Shown: positions 28,815-37,613, counted from the stretch's first letter. The stretch: DNA of 64,000 nucleotides from Natronospirillum sp965602035 (GCA_965602035.1 OZ271919.1:744001-808000); one strand, 5' to 3'. Numbers and translations: made by a program. Notes: a model not told the origin generated them from the sequence alone.

Positions 28815-29495
28815 TCAGGATCGGTTCCAGTAGCGGCGAGCCAGTCGGGGGAGTAACACAAGCACCCCGACACAGACGCTGGCGATTGCAACCGGCGTCA
28901 GCCAGTCAGCCGGATCTGCTGTGACGAGCAAAGTGCCGACCTGACTGCCCAGCACGGTAACCGCCGCAAGCCCCGGAACAATGCCAATGGCCGACCCGAT
29001 CATATACCGGCTGAACGACAATCCGAAGGCGCCGGCGAGCAGATTCGTCACGGTGAATGGCGCTATGGGCAGAAAATTGATCACAATCATGGTGCGCGTG
29101 CCGCGCTCACTGAAATAGCGGGCAGCCTGTGTCATGCGCCGACCAGCCATGCGGGCAAGCGCCTCGCGACCCATCCAGTGACCTACCCAGAAGGAGAGCG
29201 CCGAAGAGGCGAGCGTGCCGATGGTGGCGTAAAAAAGACCCCAGTATGAGCCAAACACCAGGCCGGTAGCGACAACCAGAATGGTCAGAGGAAACATCAG
29301 CAGCAGCAGGGTGGCATAACCGGCCATAACGGCCAGCACCAACCAGGCGCTGCCCCGGGCCGAGCCAAGCGCGTCAATCAGTGAGTACAGGCGCTCTGCG
29401 GTCACAATGTTGTACGCCCCGAGCAGACGCCACCCGATCAACAGCAGCACGAGTGTGGCCGCAAGCAGCACGGCCTGAGTGGTAGATCGAGTCAT
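28815..29495 (-). CDS. TVP38/TMEM64 (VTT/DedA-like) membrane protein
   Basis: This 226-residue integral membrane protein has about five hydrophobic segments. The VTT core is seen around residues 60-170 (LLLMFPLTILVVATGLVFGSY, ARYFSERGTRTMIVINFLPIAPFTVTNLLAGAFG). DedA/VTT proteins are lipid scramblases or flippases. The ATG at 29495 is preferred over one 36 bp upstream because it is followed directly by the first membrane segment. It is convergent with the glycosyltransferase fusion, 3 bp apart, which may hint at a shared lipid-related role. Confidence 0.85.
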   Translation of the reverse strand: MTRSTTQAVLLAATLVLLLIGWRLLGAYNIVTAERLYSLIDALGSARGSAWLVLAVMAGYATLLLLMFPLTILVVATGLVFGSYWGLFYATIGTLASSALSFWVGHWMGREALARMAGRRMTQAARYFSERGTRTMIVINFLPIAPFTVTNLLAGAFGLSFSRYMIGSAIGIVPGLAAVTVLGSQVGTLLVTADPADWLTPVAIASVCVGVLVLLPRLARRYWNRS

Positions 29496-29545
29496 CGATT
29501 GTCCTTCGGGCAAAGCCGGGCCTCCCGTCAAGCGATTCAGTTATC

Positions 29546-31423
29546 ATGATTGAATTGCGCACGAATAACGAGCCCACTACACTGGGCTGCGTCGCTGTTG
29601 TACAGGATTTTGCAGGCCATGTCCCGTCTACTGGTCGTCAAACGGCCGAAAATGGATTACCGGTGATCCGGCGTGCCTCAGACGCACTTCGTGGCTCCTG
29701 GTCAGTGGCCGGAATTGTTCTGGATGCATCCCGGGTTGCATTGCTGGGTGCCCTGATCGGCCTGTTCAGTGCGTTGCTGGCCAATGGGTTCGTCGCCGCC
29801 ATTCTGTGGCTCGATGATCGGTTGTTCGCGCCACTGTCGGAGACAATCAGCAGCTCCGGCGGCAGTCTGGCGTATCTCTCCTCAGCCCTGATTCCAATGC
29901 TCGCGGGCGTAGTGGTAGCGCTGCTTTATTATTTCCTGCCGGAAAACCGCCCGCAGAGTCCTGCTGACCTGATTGCCATGGTCCAGACCCGTCAGGGCAA
30001 ACTGCATACCCGACCCGCGCTTGCCACTGGCTTTGCCAGCCTGGTGTCTCTGGGTGGCGGTGCGTCAGTCGGGCAGTATGGCCCATTGGTGCACCTCGGC
30101 GGCATGCTGGGTTCATGGTGGGCCCGTGCGTTCCGAATGGACGTATCGCTGGGCAACATTGCGATCGCCTGTGGTGTGGCAGGTGCCATATCAAGCGTTT
30201 TCAACGCACCGATAGCCGGTATCCTTTTCGCCCACGAAGTGCTCCTGCGGCACTTTTCCGTGCGTGCATTCGCTCCGATCGCCGTTGCGTCGCTGATGGG
30301 ATACGTATCAGCGAATACATTTTTTCCGCAACCACCCCTGTTCCAGATAGATTACGCCCCGGCGCCGCAGGTATGGGAATACGGTCTGTTCGTGATTCTG
30401 GGCGTGCTCAGTGCATTGGTTGCCGTGATCTACATGCGCAGCATCCTTTGGGCCACCTCAGAAGCAAGACGCCTGAGCATGCCGCCGATTTTCCGGATCC
30501 CCATTGCCGGGTTGCTGCTGGGTATTGTGGCTCTCTGGGTGCCTGAAATCCTCGGAATAGGGCTTGATACGCTGCGTGCCCTGTTTTCAGATGAGAACCC
30601 CTATGGCGCCGGTCACCTGACGCTGTTACTGATGCTGAAAATTGTGGCAACAGCCTGGTGTCTCGGCATGGGGTTTGTGGGCGGTGTGTTCAGCCCGGCC
30701 CTGCTGATCGGCAGCCTGTTCGGGTCACTGTTCTATACCGTCATGGCATTGATTCCGGGAATAACGCCGACAGCACTGGTGGAGTATGCCGTGTGTGGCA
30801 TGATGGCGGTCACCGCCCCGGTCATTGGCGCTCCGCTGACCGCGGTGGTGATCGTGTTTGAGCTCACCGGCAATTATCAGGTAACCATTGCCGCTACCGC
30901 CAGTGTTGCTCTGGCCAATCTTGTGTCCTCGCGCATTTTCGGTCGCTCGCTGTTTGATCATCAGCTGAGACAACGCGGTATCGATCTTTCCGGCGGTCGG
31001 AGCCGAGCCTTGCTGGCCAGCCGCACCGTGTCAGACCTGATCGAGACGGAGCGTGGTCTGGTGGTGAGAACCTCCGCTACCGTTGGTGATGCGCTGGGCT
31101 CAATGGCAGAGCAGGGGGCACCCGAGGCGTACCTCGTTGACCCGCAGAACCGATACATCGGCACGGTTCGCCAACAGGCTCTGATAAACCAGAGCGGCGA
31201 GGGCGCGATCGACCGACACCTGCAGAAACCGGATCCCGCCGTTCGCGGCGACGCCAATCTCTGGGAGGCGATGCATGGCCTGAGGGGCACAGCTGGAGAG
31301 CGTGTTCCTGTTGTCGGTGCCGACGGCACCTGGCTGGGAACCATCTCGGTATCAAATCTGGTTCAATCTTACCTGCAGCTTCTGGCAGAAATTCGTGCGG
31401 AAGAGCATGGCGGTTCCCGCTAG
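29546..31423 (+). CDS. clcA: ClC-type chloride channel/antiporter with CBS domains
   Basis: This protein of up to 625 residues has about twelve membrane helices (residues 45-460) and the ClC selectivity motifs GGGASVGQYGPLVHLGG, GMGFVGGVFSPALLIGS and the later tyrosine region. Two C-terminal CBS domains follow (about 495-615). The proline in the usual GxGIPE motif region is less clear. The start may be the ATG at 29546 or a GTG at 29663 nearer the first helix. It is the last core gene before the accessory region; an integrase gene ends 20 bp downstream. Confidence 0.9.
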   Translation: MIELRTNNEPTTLGCVAVVQDFAGHVPSTGRQTAENGLPVIRRASDALRGSWSVAGIVLDASRVALLGALIGLFSALLANGFVAAILWLDDRLFAPLSETISSSGGSLAYLSSALIPMLAGVVVALLYYFLPENRPQSPADLIAMVQTRQGKLHTRPALATGFASLVSLGGGASVGQYGPLVHLGGMLGSWWARAFRMDVSLGNIAIACGVAGAISSVFNAPIAGILFAHEVLLRHFSVRAFAPIAVASLMGYVSANTFFPQPPLFQIDYAPAPQVWEYGLFVILGVLSALVAVIYMRSILWATSEARRLSMPPIFRIPIAGLLLGIVALWVPEILGIGLDTLRALFSDENPYGAGHLTLLLMLKIVATAWCLGMGFVGGVFSPALLIGSLFGSLFYTVMALIPGITPTALVEYAVCGMMAVTAPVIGAPLTAVVIVFELTGNYQVTIAATASVALANLVSSRIFGRSLFDHQLRQRGIDLSGGRSRALLASRTVSDLIETERGLVVRTSATVGDALGSMAEQGAPEAYLVDPQNRYIGTVRQQALINQSGEGAIDRHLQKPDPAVRGDANLWEAMHGLRGTAGERVPVVGADGTWLGTISVSNLVQSYLQLLAEIRAEEHGGSR

Positions 31424-31443
31424 CGGTTCCGGGTAATCACGGG

Positions 31444-32706
31444 CTATTCCGGTGCTTTCATGGGCTTGTGCCTGGCACTCGCATGCCGCTCGCGACGTTC
31501 AGCATCAATGTAGCGGTCAGTGGTGAGACTGCTGGAATGGCCGGCATCATCGCGCACATGATCAACCGGGCGGTTCTTGACGTCCTCCGAAATGCCGGTA
31601 TGGCGCAGCCAGTGCACAGTGGCTACCTGAAGCTCGGCGGACTCATCGCCCAGGCCCTCCGCCTTCATGCGCTCGACGGATGCATCAAAACAGGCCTGTA
31701 CAATCGCCCGGATATGTCGCGTCGAGGTCACCGGCTTGCGACCACCGAGTGTGGGCACCAGCGGTACCTGCTCGCCGGGAACGGGGAGAGGAGTCAGCCC
31801 GAGGTGGGAACGATAGCGTCGCAACGCCTTGAGCATGGCATCAGAGACACTCACCGAGCGCTCCTTGTTGCCTTTGCCGACGACTTCAAACCACCAGTTG
31901 TTATCCGAGTCGCGCCGAAAGTCGGCCATACTCGGCGTATAGCGCTCGTCAGCGACGAGCTCGGAAATTCGGAGATACATGGCGTAGAGGCACTGCATTA
32001 CGAACAGTGTACGCTCATGCCGCTCCGGGTCTTCAGACGCCATGAACTCGGCCGTTTCCAGTACAAAATCCCACTGCAGATTACTGAGCCGGCGCACTTC
32101 ACGGCGCTGACTGTTCACCAGAAACTTGCTTTTCTGGCGTATCAGCGCGACCGGGTTTGACGACACGGCTTCTTCCTGAATCAGGTAGTTGTAGAAGCTC
32201 GACAGGATGGCAAACAGACTCTTTATCGACGACTGGCTGACGGAATAGTTCCCGGGGTCGGCCGAACGGCCCGCGCGGGCCTGAACTTTACTCACGGTAA
32301 CCACAAACGGGCGCCAGTCCGGATGAACTCGACGATCTCCATCCACGCCGGTGAATCGCGCGCAGTTCTTGGTTCCGATCCAGCTCAGCGGCGGTGACTG
32401 ACAGAACCGGATAAACTGCTCTATATCCTCGCGCCGAAGCTGCGTAATGGAGCTTTCACGCACCAACCAGCTCCACTGCAGAAACCGCTCAAGCTCGCGC
32501 CTGTAGGCATTGAAGGTCGCTGTAGAGCCTTCATAGGACATCAGATAGCGCAACCCGAGCCAGAAATCACCTTCATAGGTCGTACGAGCTTCTTTCGGCA
32601 GGTGCGCCGGCACAGGCAACTGTGTGCGGGCAAAGGGGTCCGGCAGGTACGCCATCTGGTCAAAAATGGGCGCAGGAGGGCGTGTCAATCGTTGGTTAGT
32701 CGCCAT
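31444..32706 (-). CDS. Tyrosine recombinase (site-specific integrase) 1
   Basis: This 420-residue tyrosine recombinase has an N-terminal SAM-like core-binding domain (about 50-195) and a catalytic domain (about 215-410). Catalytic residues seen are arginine in MYLRISELV, lysine in VGKGNKERSV, histidine/arginine in HWLRHTG, histidine in DDAGHSS and the nucleophile tyrosine in TTDRYIDAERR. It is much longer than XerC/D and lacks the extra IntI helix, so it is not a classical integron integrase. It lies divergent from ectD, with a short repeat between them. This marks the left border of the accessory region. Confidence 0.9.
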   Translation of the reverse strand: MATNQRLTRPPAPIFDQMAYLPDPFARTQLPVPAHLPKEARTTYEGDFWLGLRYLMSYEGSTATFNAYRRELERFLQWSWLVRESSITQLRREDIEQFIRFCQSPPLSWIGTKNCARFTGVDGDRRVHPDWRPFVVTVSKVQARAGRSADPGNYSVSQSSIKSLFAILSSFYNYLIQEEAVSSNPVALIRQKSKFLVNSQRREVRRLSNLQWDFVLETAEFMASEDPERHERTLFVMQCLYAMYLRISELVADERYTPSMADFRRDSDNNWWFEVVGKGNKERSVSVSDAMLKALRRYRSHLGLTPLPVPGEQVPLVPTLGGRKPVTSTRHIRAIVQACFDASVERMKAEGLGDESAELQVATVHWLRHTGISEDVKNRPVDHVRDDAGHSSSLTTDRYIDAERRERHASARHKPMKAPE

Positions 32707-32802
32707 CTCACCGCATCCTTATCGCCGTGCCGGCAATCGTGAAGTGTAAGCAGTATACCGGTGTCAGGTCTCACTACAAAAAACTGTCGCCGATTGCTGT
32801 TG

Positions 32803-32820
32803 AATTATCGGAGATAATCC
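32803..32820 (+). repeat. Left copy of direct repeat flanking ectD
   Basis: The 18-bp sequence AATTATCGGAGATAATCC lies between integrase 1 and ectD. A copy with 16 of 18 matches is found at 33936-33953, after ectD. Its core ATTATC-GGA-GATAAT is an imperfect dyad. CCGAT occurs about 14 bp upstream here, and CCGATAAT about 12 bp upstream of the other copy. It may be a recombination site, or overlap the ectD promoter. Confidence 0.5.
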
Positions 32821-32885
32821 ACATTTTTAACCATGTGTACTCATTGATCGAACTCACAATGTGAATTCCATTGAGGAGGACATAT

Positions 32886-33830
32886 ATGAAAGAAGATCTA
32901 TATCCCACTCGCCTCGACGTCAACGAGACCCCGTTCGCCCGGAAAGACCCGGTCGTGCACGCACGGAACCAGATGCGCTGGGAAGGCCCTCTGGATGAGG
33001 TGGCGCTGTCAAAATACGAGCGCGACGGCTTTCTCTGGTTCAAGGGGTTTTTCTCCCAGGATAAGGTCACGCCGTTCTTCAAAGAACTGGAAGACATGGC
33101 CAGAGATCCCGAGCTGATGCGTTCTGAGCAAGTTATCAGTGATCCGAAATCCGGCAACATCCGTTCCGTGTTTGCGATGCACGAAATTTCACGGGCATTT
33201 GACCGGCTGACGCGTGATCCGAGGATCCTGGGAATGGTACGCCAGTTGCTGGGCAGCGAAGTCTACATTCACCAATCGCGCATCAATGACAAATACGGGT
33301 TCGAAGGCAGCGGCTTCCAGTGGCACTCTGACTTCGAGACCTGGCACGCAGAAGATGGAATGCCACGAATGCGGGCTATCAGTGCGTCGCTGATGCTGAC
33401 CGACAACAATGAGTTCAACGGACCATTGATGTTGATCCCCGGCTCCCATCAGCATTTTGTACCCTGTGAAGGCCGTACACCCGAGGAGAACTGGAAGAAC
33501 TCACTGAAATCTCAGCAGACAGGCGTGCCGGACCAGAAAACACTGGCGTATCTGGCCGAACGTGGCGGTATTCAGGCGCCGAAAGGGCCGGCAGGTTCGT
33601 TGCTGCTATTTGAGTGCAACACGCTCCATGCCTCCAACGAAAACATGTCGCCGTGGCCACGTTCGAATCTGTTCTTCGTCTACAACAGTGTGGACAACAA
33701 GCTCGAAGAGCCGTATTCAGCGCCAATGCGTCGTCCTGAGTACCTCGGTGCGCGAGACAACACAGAAGCGCTCGAGATGTACGATGACTTTCCCGAACTC
33801 AAGGGTCAGGGCGTCAACAGGCTCGAATAA
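32886..33830 (+). CDS. ectD: Ectoine hydroxylase (ectoine dioxygenase)
   Basis: This 314-residue Fe(II)- and 2-oxoglutarate-dependent dioxygenase converts ectoine to 5-hydroxyectoine. EctD signature segments are seen: YERDGFLWFKGFFS, QSRINDKYGFEGSGFQWHSDFETWHAEDGMPRMR (cited here by its HSD iron ligands), LMLIPGSHQHFVPCEG and the distal histidine in LLFECNTLHASNENMSPW. A GAGGAGGA ribosome-binding site precedes the ATG. No ectABC genes accompany it, so ectoine must be made from genes elsewhere or imported. It sits between two short direct repeats and next to integrase 1, suggesting acquisition as a cassette. Confidence 0.95.
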   Translation: MKEDLYPTRLDVNETPFARKDPVVHARNQMRWEGPLDEVALSKYERDGFLWFKGFFSQDKVTPFFKELEDMARDPELMRSEQVISDPKSGNIRSVFAMHEISRAFDRLTRDPRILGMVRQLLGSEVYIHQSRINDKYGFEGSGFQWHSDFETWHAEDGMPRMRAISASLMLTDNNEFNGPLMLIPGSHQHFVPCEGRTPEENWKNSLKSQQTGVPDQKTLAYLAERGGIQAPKGPAGSLLLFECNTLHASNENMSPWPRSNLFFVYNSVDNKLEEPYSAPMRRPEYLGARDNTEALEMYDDFPELKGQGVNRLE

Positions 33831-33920
33831 TCCTTGTTCTGACAGGCAAGCAGGCTCCGGTACCGATGCGGCGACAGCAGGTTGCCGGAGTCCAAGCGCC
33901 TGATTTCGGCCCAACCTAGC

Positions 33921-33953
33921 AATACCGATAATAATAATTATCGGAGATTATGC
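33921..33953 (+). repeat. Right copy of direct repeat flanking ectD
   Basis: This copy contains AATTATCGGAGATTATGC (33936-33953), matching the left copy except for two bases. The two arms CCGATAAT and ATTATCGG (4-nt spacer) make it a hairpin-capable palindrome, 90 bp after the ectD stop codon. Confidence 0.5.
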
Positions 33954-34001
33954 TCGCTCCTGTCAGTGAAACAGTTTACAGCGATGGTCATCCACGAGAA
34001 C

Positions 34002-34028
34002 TTGGAAACTTCCAATGAAAGTTGGAAA
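34002..34028 (+). repeat. TTCCAA-N6-TTGGAA dyad near integrase 2
   Basis: Two nested dyads are visible: TTGGAAACTTCCAA and CTTCCAA-TGAAAG-TTGGAAA. The second has the same architecture as four dyads near 63,453-63,640 at the other side of the accessory region. It lies about 115 bp beyond the 3' end of integrase 2. Confidence 0.5.
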
Positions 34029-34142
34029 CTAAACGTCCGCGTTTCTAAGGGGCTCTAATGCCTCTACCCTAGTTCAGGACCGAGTTGGGGACCAAGAGGC
34101 CTTAGAATCGCTCTGAGAGCGTCCGATCTCGCGGGATTTCAA

Positions 34143-35381
34143 TTAGGATTTCAGTACGGCCGTCGATAATGAATTGAGTGCGTTTACTCGCTCATTGAGG
34201 TCTTCATGCTGGTAACGCGCAGTCATTGCGGCGCTGGTGTGACCCAACTGATGCTGCGCATGCTCGTCGAGTAACGTTGCTGCCCCGTGTCGGATCCAGT
34301 GCGCGGAGGCGTCCAGCAAGAGATCGATTTCCCAGCTTTCCAAGTCTGTGTTGAATTCTGCCCAGCCAGCGGCATTTCGGAAAAGCTGCTTAATGTTGTA
34401 TTGGATACTGTTGTACGACACTGGCTGATCTTTCATGGGATCTCGCAGTGAAAGGATCAGGTGGTTTGTAGTGCCTGGTCTGAGTCCCATGGCTGACTGG
34501 TAGCGCCTGTGTTCGTACTGCAAGGCATCAATCCAGGGTACTCGATGCGTAGCGTCTCCTTTCCCTTTTACTTTTAAAGTGAGCTGTAAGACACCCTTCC
34601 GGTCAAACTGAATATCCTCTATTGTGGCGCGGGTACAGGCCGTCGCTCTTGATCCTGTGAACAGATAAAGCAGAAAGATCCAACGCTGATGAGCCAGACG
34701 CTTTTTCGATTTTGGATCACCGGCATTCTGTTCAGCTTCTTTCAGGTACTGAAGAATCACTTGTATGCAACGTATCGGTAATTCCCTGGTTTGTTGGTCT
34801 ATGGTTCGAAATGCTGCGGCCGAGTCCAGCCCACGCCACGGGTTGCCTGGCAGGTACAAGAGATCCGTCAGCCAACCAAAGAGCGCCTTTATCTTACCAA
34901 TAGTCTGATCCGTCGCTTGGGGGCTCAGTGGCCCGACAAATGGCCGCCAATCTGGATTCAGGTGTCCACTTTTCAGAATAAACGGCTGGAATCGAATTTT
35001 CTGTACGGGCTGTTCGTCCTGCAAGTCTTCCGGGGGCTGAAGGCAATGAGTACTCGGTGGGTTCAACAGCCACTGCTGGAACTGACCACATCGCTCTATC
35101 GAGAAATCTGACAGCCTCTCTATCCCCCGCCAGCTCATGAAGAAACCGAGTTTCCGGAGATCTCGCAGTACCGCTTTTCGGGTTGCGGGTTTTCTGCAAC
35201 GATTATCCAGATACGCTGCAACGGCTTCATTGTCATCTCGCGCTGCCATTAATCGCCCTGGTTCGGGCGGACCAGGCTCGGTTTGCTCGAGCGTGATCAG
35301 CGCCGGGACGTTCAGACTATTGGTTGCATCCAGAAGGAAACCAGAATCTTCATCGTGCTGTGAATTTGACTGTTCAGCCAT
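34143..35381 (-). CDS. Tyrosine recombinase (site-specific integrase) 2
   Basis: This 412-residue tyrosine recombinase is only distantly similar to integrase 1. Catalytic residues are arginine in TGSRATACTR, lysine in KVKGKGDATHRV, histidine/arginine in SAHWIRHGAA, histidine in HQLGHTSA and tyrosine in MTARYQHEDLN. Both integrases share the N-terminal stretch NPDWRPFV/HPDWRPFV, so they belong to one broad subfamily. A 28-bp dyad lies 27 bp upstream of its start, and TTCCAA dyads lie beyond its 3' end. Either could be its target site. Confidence 0.88.
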   Translation of the reverse strand: MAEQSNSQHDEDSGFLLDATNSLNVPALITLEQTEPGPPEPGRLMAARDDNEAVAAYLDNRCRKPATRKAVLRDLRKLGFFMSWRGIERLSDFSIERCGQFQQWLLNPPSTHCLQPPEDLQDEQPVQKIRFQPFILKSGHLNPDWRPFVGPLSPQATDQTIGKIKALFGWLTDLLYLPGNPWRGLDSAAAFRTIDQQTRELPIRCIQVILQYLKEAEQNAGDPKSKKRLAHQRWIFLLYLFTGSRATACTRATIEDIQFDRKGVLQLTLKVKGKGDATHRVPWIDALQYEHRRYQSAMGLRPGTTNHLILSLRDPMKDQPVSYNSIQYNIKQLFRNAAGWAEFNTDLESWEIDLLLDASAHWIRHGAATLLDEHAQHQLGHTSAAMTARYQHEDLNERVNALNSLSTAVLKS

Positions 35382-35408
35382 TCGGTGCCATCCAAGCCGC
35401 CCTACTTT

Positions 35409-35436
35409 GTTAGGTGTATTATGACATATACCTAAC
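35409..35436. repeat. 28-bp dif-like dyad upstream of integrase 2
   Basis: Arms GTTAGGTGTAT and ATATACCTAAC (one mismatch) flank a 6-bp centre TATGAC. This 11-6-11 architecture is typical of tyrosine-recombinase core sites. It lies between the integrase 2 start and the truncated ISL3 transposase, whose shifted stop codon falls inside it. Confidence 0.5.
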
Positions 35437-36084
35437 TACCCCACATAATCCAACGGAGCCCCACATGTCCATGCTGACGATCTCGACCTTCTGCCGGTCT
35501 TTCAGCTTCATCAGGTAGTTGGTCACCACGTCCTGGCGGCGGGTGGCCAGCAGGTCGAGCAGGGTTCGCTCCTCAATGTTGGTCAGAATGCAGCGGTAGC
35601 GCTTGTTCAGGTATAGCTCGTCAATGCCCAGGATGCGGGGCGTCTCGAAGCGGTGCCAGCGCCCCAGGAACTCGGCGCGGGCGTTGAAGATGTCGCGCAC
35701 CGTCTTCTCGTCCAGGCCGGTCTGTGCCGCCACAAAGGTGTAGGGGTGGTTGAAGGATTCCTTCTCCACGTACTCATGCAGCCGCAGTGTCATACGGAAT
35801 CCGTCCACCATCTCCGGTAGCTGGGGCCTGAATGTTGTCTTGCAGGCCCGGCAGGTGTATCGGCGGCGGACCACCCAGAGAGTGACCCGCTTGCCGTGGA
35901 TGGGCAGATCACGATAGGGAACGTCACGCTTGCCGAACCGTACGAACTCACCCTGCACGCCGCATTCCTCGCAGGCGATGGGATCGGGCACGTCCACCTG
36001 GAAGTGCATTTCGTCGTCGGTTGATTTGCAGCCCAGTACTTGGTATTGCGGCAGGTGAAGGATGTTGTCGGGAAGTTCGGTCAT
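35419..36084 (-). pseudogene. tnpA: ISL3-family transposase, C-terminally truncated
   Basis: The first ~205 residues match ISL3/ISPpu12-type TnpA. They include an N-terminal zinc finger (CEECGVQGEF and CRACKTTF), the helix-turn-helix region and the first catalytic aspartate in ILGIDELYL. After VEIVSMDMW the frame runs into unrelated sequence and stops. The rest of the DDE domain is missing, so the protein of about 400 residues is cut roughly in half. The breakpoint lies near 35,457. It is the last gene of the czcD-lspA-tnpA unit and cannot be active. Confidence 0.9.
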
Positions 36085-36105
36085 GGTGTTGTATAGGCGT
36101 AGGTG

Positions 36106-36618
36106 TCAGTCAGATCCATCCGGCTCGGCATTGGTGTTTGCTTTTTTACCCAACAAGCTGCTGGAAACGAAAAGTAAGGCACCGAGGACAATTGCAATAT
36201 CAGCCAGGTTGAAGGCCGGCCAATGCCAGTCTCGCCAATAGAAATCAAAGGAATCCACAACATAGCCGCGAAAGACCCGGTCAATCAGGTTGCCCATGGC
36301 GCCACCGAGGATAAGACTGTAAGCGATGGCTTCTCCTTTATGACGATTTTCAAGGATCAGCTTGATCAGAAAAATCGAGACCACTACCGCGATTCCGATA
36401 AAAAAGTAGCGCTGCCAGCCTCCACCATTCGCAAAAAGACTGAATGCGGCACCGGTGTTCCATAGGTGCACCCAGTTAAAGAACGGGGTCACCGAAACAT
36501 ACTCGCCATAGGCCATTGATTGCTGCACCAGCCACTTTACAGCCTGATCAGACGCTGCCAGCAGGCCCGATATGGACAATAGGGCATACGGCGAGAGCTT
36601 TTTGCCAATAATGAGCAT
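36106..36618 (-). CDS. lspA: Signal peptidase II (lipoprotein signal peptidase), IS-borne copy
   Basis: This 170-residue inner-membrane aspartyl protease cleaves prolipoproteins. Four membrane segments are seen. Conserved family motifs are ASDQAVKW, WNTGAAFSLF, LGGAMGNLIDRV, VDSFDFYW and AFNLADIAI with the catalytic aspartate. It is complete. Placed between the CDF exporter and tnpA it matches the lspA carried by ISPpu12-type elements; a housekeeping lspA is expected elsewhere in the chromosome. The reason such elements carry lspA is not established. Confidence 0.92.
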   Translation of the reverse strand: MLIIGKKLSPYALLSISGLLAASDQAVKWLVQQSMAYGEYVSVTPFFNWVHLWNTGAAFSLFANGGGWQRYFFIGIAVVVSIFLIKLILENRHKGEAIAYSLILGGAMGNLIDRVFRGYVVDSFDFYWRDWHWPAFNLADIAIVLGALLFVSSSLLGKKANTNAEPDGSD

Positions 36619-36621
36619 TAT

Positions 36622-37518
36622 TTAACCCTTCAACGCCAAAATGCGTCTGGCACCGTTAAGTACAATGCCCCCCGCGATGGTGCCGATAATCAGATCCGGA
36701 TAATTGGAACCGGTCCACGCGACCAGGGCGCCGGCGGTGATGACCCCCAGGTTGATCACCACGTCGTTGGCCGAGAATATCCAGCTTGCCTTCATGTGCG
36801 CCCCGCCTTCCCGATGTTTGGATATGAGCAGCAGACAACTGGTATTGGCAATCAATGCGACGAATGCGATAGCCATCATCACCAGCGATTCAGGCTCACT
36901 ACCGAATACAAAGCGTCTCACCACCTCTACGAGCACGCCCACAGCCAAGATCAGTTGCAGTACACCAGCAAGATGCGCGGCACGTACCTGCATTTTCACG
37001 CTATGTCCAACCGCATAAAGGGCAAGCCCGTACACCGCCGCATCGGCAAAATTGTCCAGGGATTCTCCAATCAGGCCGGTGGACTGGGCGATCAGACCGG
37101 CAGTCATTTCCACCACGAACAGAAGTGCATTGATGCCGAGCAACCAGCGCAGGGTCCCGGATTCTTGCTTAGCAGAAGCTGCCGAAAACTCGGCGGCCTT
37201 GATGGTCTCCGGATTTGCAGCGACGGTTTCCTGAAGCGAGGCGCCTAGCCCCAAGGTCTTCAGTTTCGAGGTGACGGGCTCGACCTCGCCGTCATGCACG
37301 ACCTTCAGCCGGCGGTTCGACAAGTCGAAGGACAGCGCCCGAATCTCCTCAAAGCCGTTCAGGGCTAGGCGAATCATTCGTTCTTCTGATGGACAGTCCA
37401 TCTTCGGCACGGCATAAACACTGACCCATCTCCCTGGCGCCTCGGAGGAGGCCTGTATATCAGTATCCGCTGCGGACGTTGCATCACCGCCACAGGCGCC
37501 ACCACAGGATTTGCTCAT
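36622..37518 (-). CDS. Cation diffusion facilitator (CzcD-like) heavy-metal exporter
   Basis: This 298-residue inner-membrane protein has a Cys/Gly-rich N-terminus (CGGACGGD) and an HMA-like fold with KMDCPSEERMIR (about 40-105). A CDF domain with six membrane segments follows (about 125-295); metal-site motifs in helices 2 and 5 are DNFADAAVYG and ANDVVINLG. It probably exports Zn, Cd or Pb by proton antiport. The start at 37518 is chosen over 37539 because of the standard MSKSCGG beginning. It is divergent from the Cd/Pb-type merR and its promoter has MerR spacing. It ends 3 bp before lspA. Confidence 0.88.
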   Translation of the reverse strand: MSKSCGGACGGDATSAADTDIQASSEAPGRWVSVYAVPKMDCPSEERMIRLALNGFEEIRALSFDLSNRRLKVVHDGEVEPVTSKLKTLGLGASLQETVAANPETIKAAEFSAASAKQESGTLRWLLGINALLFVVEMTAGLIAQSTGLIGESLDNFADAAVYGLALYAVGHSVKMQVRAAHLAGVLQLILAVGVLVEVVRRFVFGSEPESLVMMAIAFVALIANTSCLLLISKHREGGAHMKASWIFSANDVVINLGVITAGALVAWTGSNYPDLIIGTIAGGIVLNGARRILALKG

Positions 37519-37550
37519 GATACGACTCCACTTGAACAATGTTGTGGTAC

Positions 37551-37582
37551 CATTTAAAACTATAAAGCTACTATAAGGTCAA
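37551..37582 (-). promoter_or_regulatory. MerR-type promoter of the CDF exporter
   Basis: On the minus strand, TTGACC is followed 20 bp later by TAAATG. The long spacer holds a partly symmetric CTTATAG/CTTTATAG element. Elongated 19-20-bp spacers are the hallmark of MerR-regulated metal promoters, and merR itself diverges from this site. Confidence 0.55.
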
Positions 37583-37613
37583 TAGAGTAAAGAATCCGTT
37601 GGGGAGGAGGCTG

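Larger units (their letters stand above)
33831..34142. other. Intergenic region with two dyads
   Basis: This gap of 312 bp holds no gene. It contains the right direct repeat of ectD (33936-33953) and the nested TTCCAA/TTGGAA dyads at 34002-34028. A longer imperfect dyad (CTAAGG and GCTCT at 34046-34056, matched by AGAGGCCTTAG near 34097-34107) could form a stem after integrase 2. Taken together the region looks like a recombination junction. Confidence 0.45.

Noticed and set aside
31444..32706. Integrase 1 as a classical integron integrase IntI
   Set aside because: It is about 80-100 residues longer than IntI and lacks the IntI-specific insert near the HxxR box; the attC lies over 5 kb away beyond other elements.
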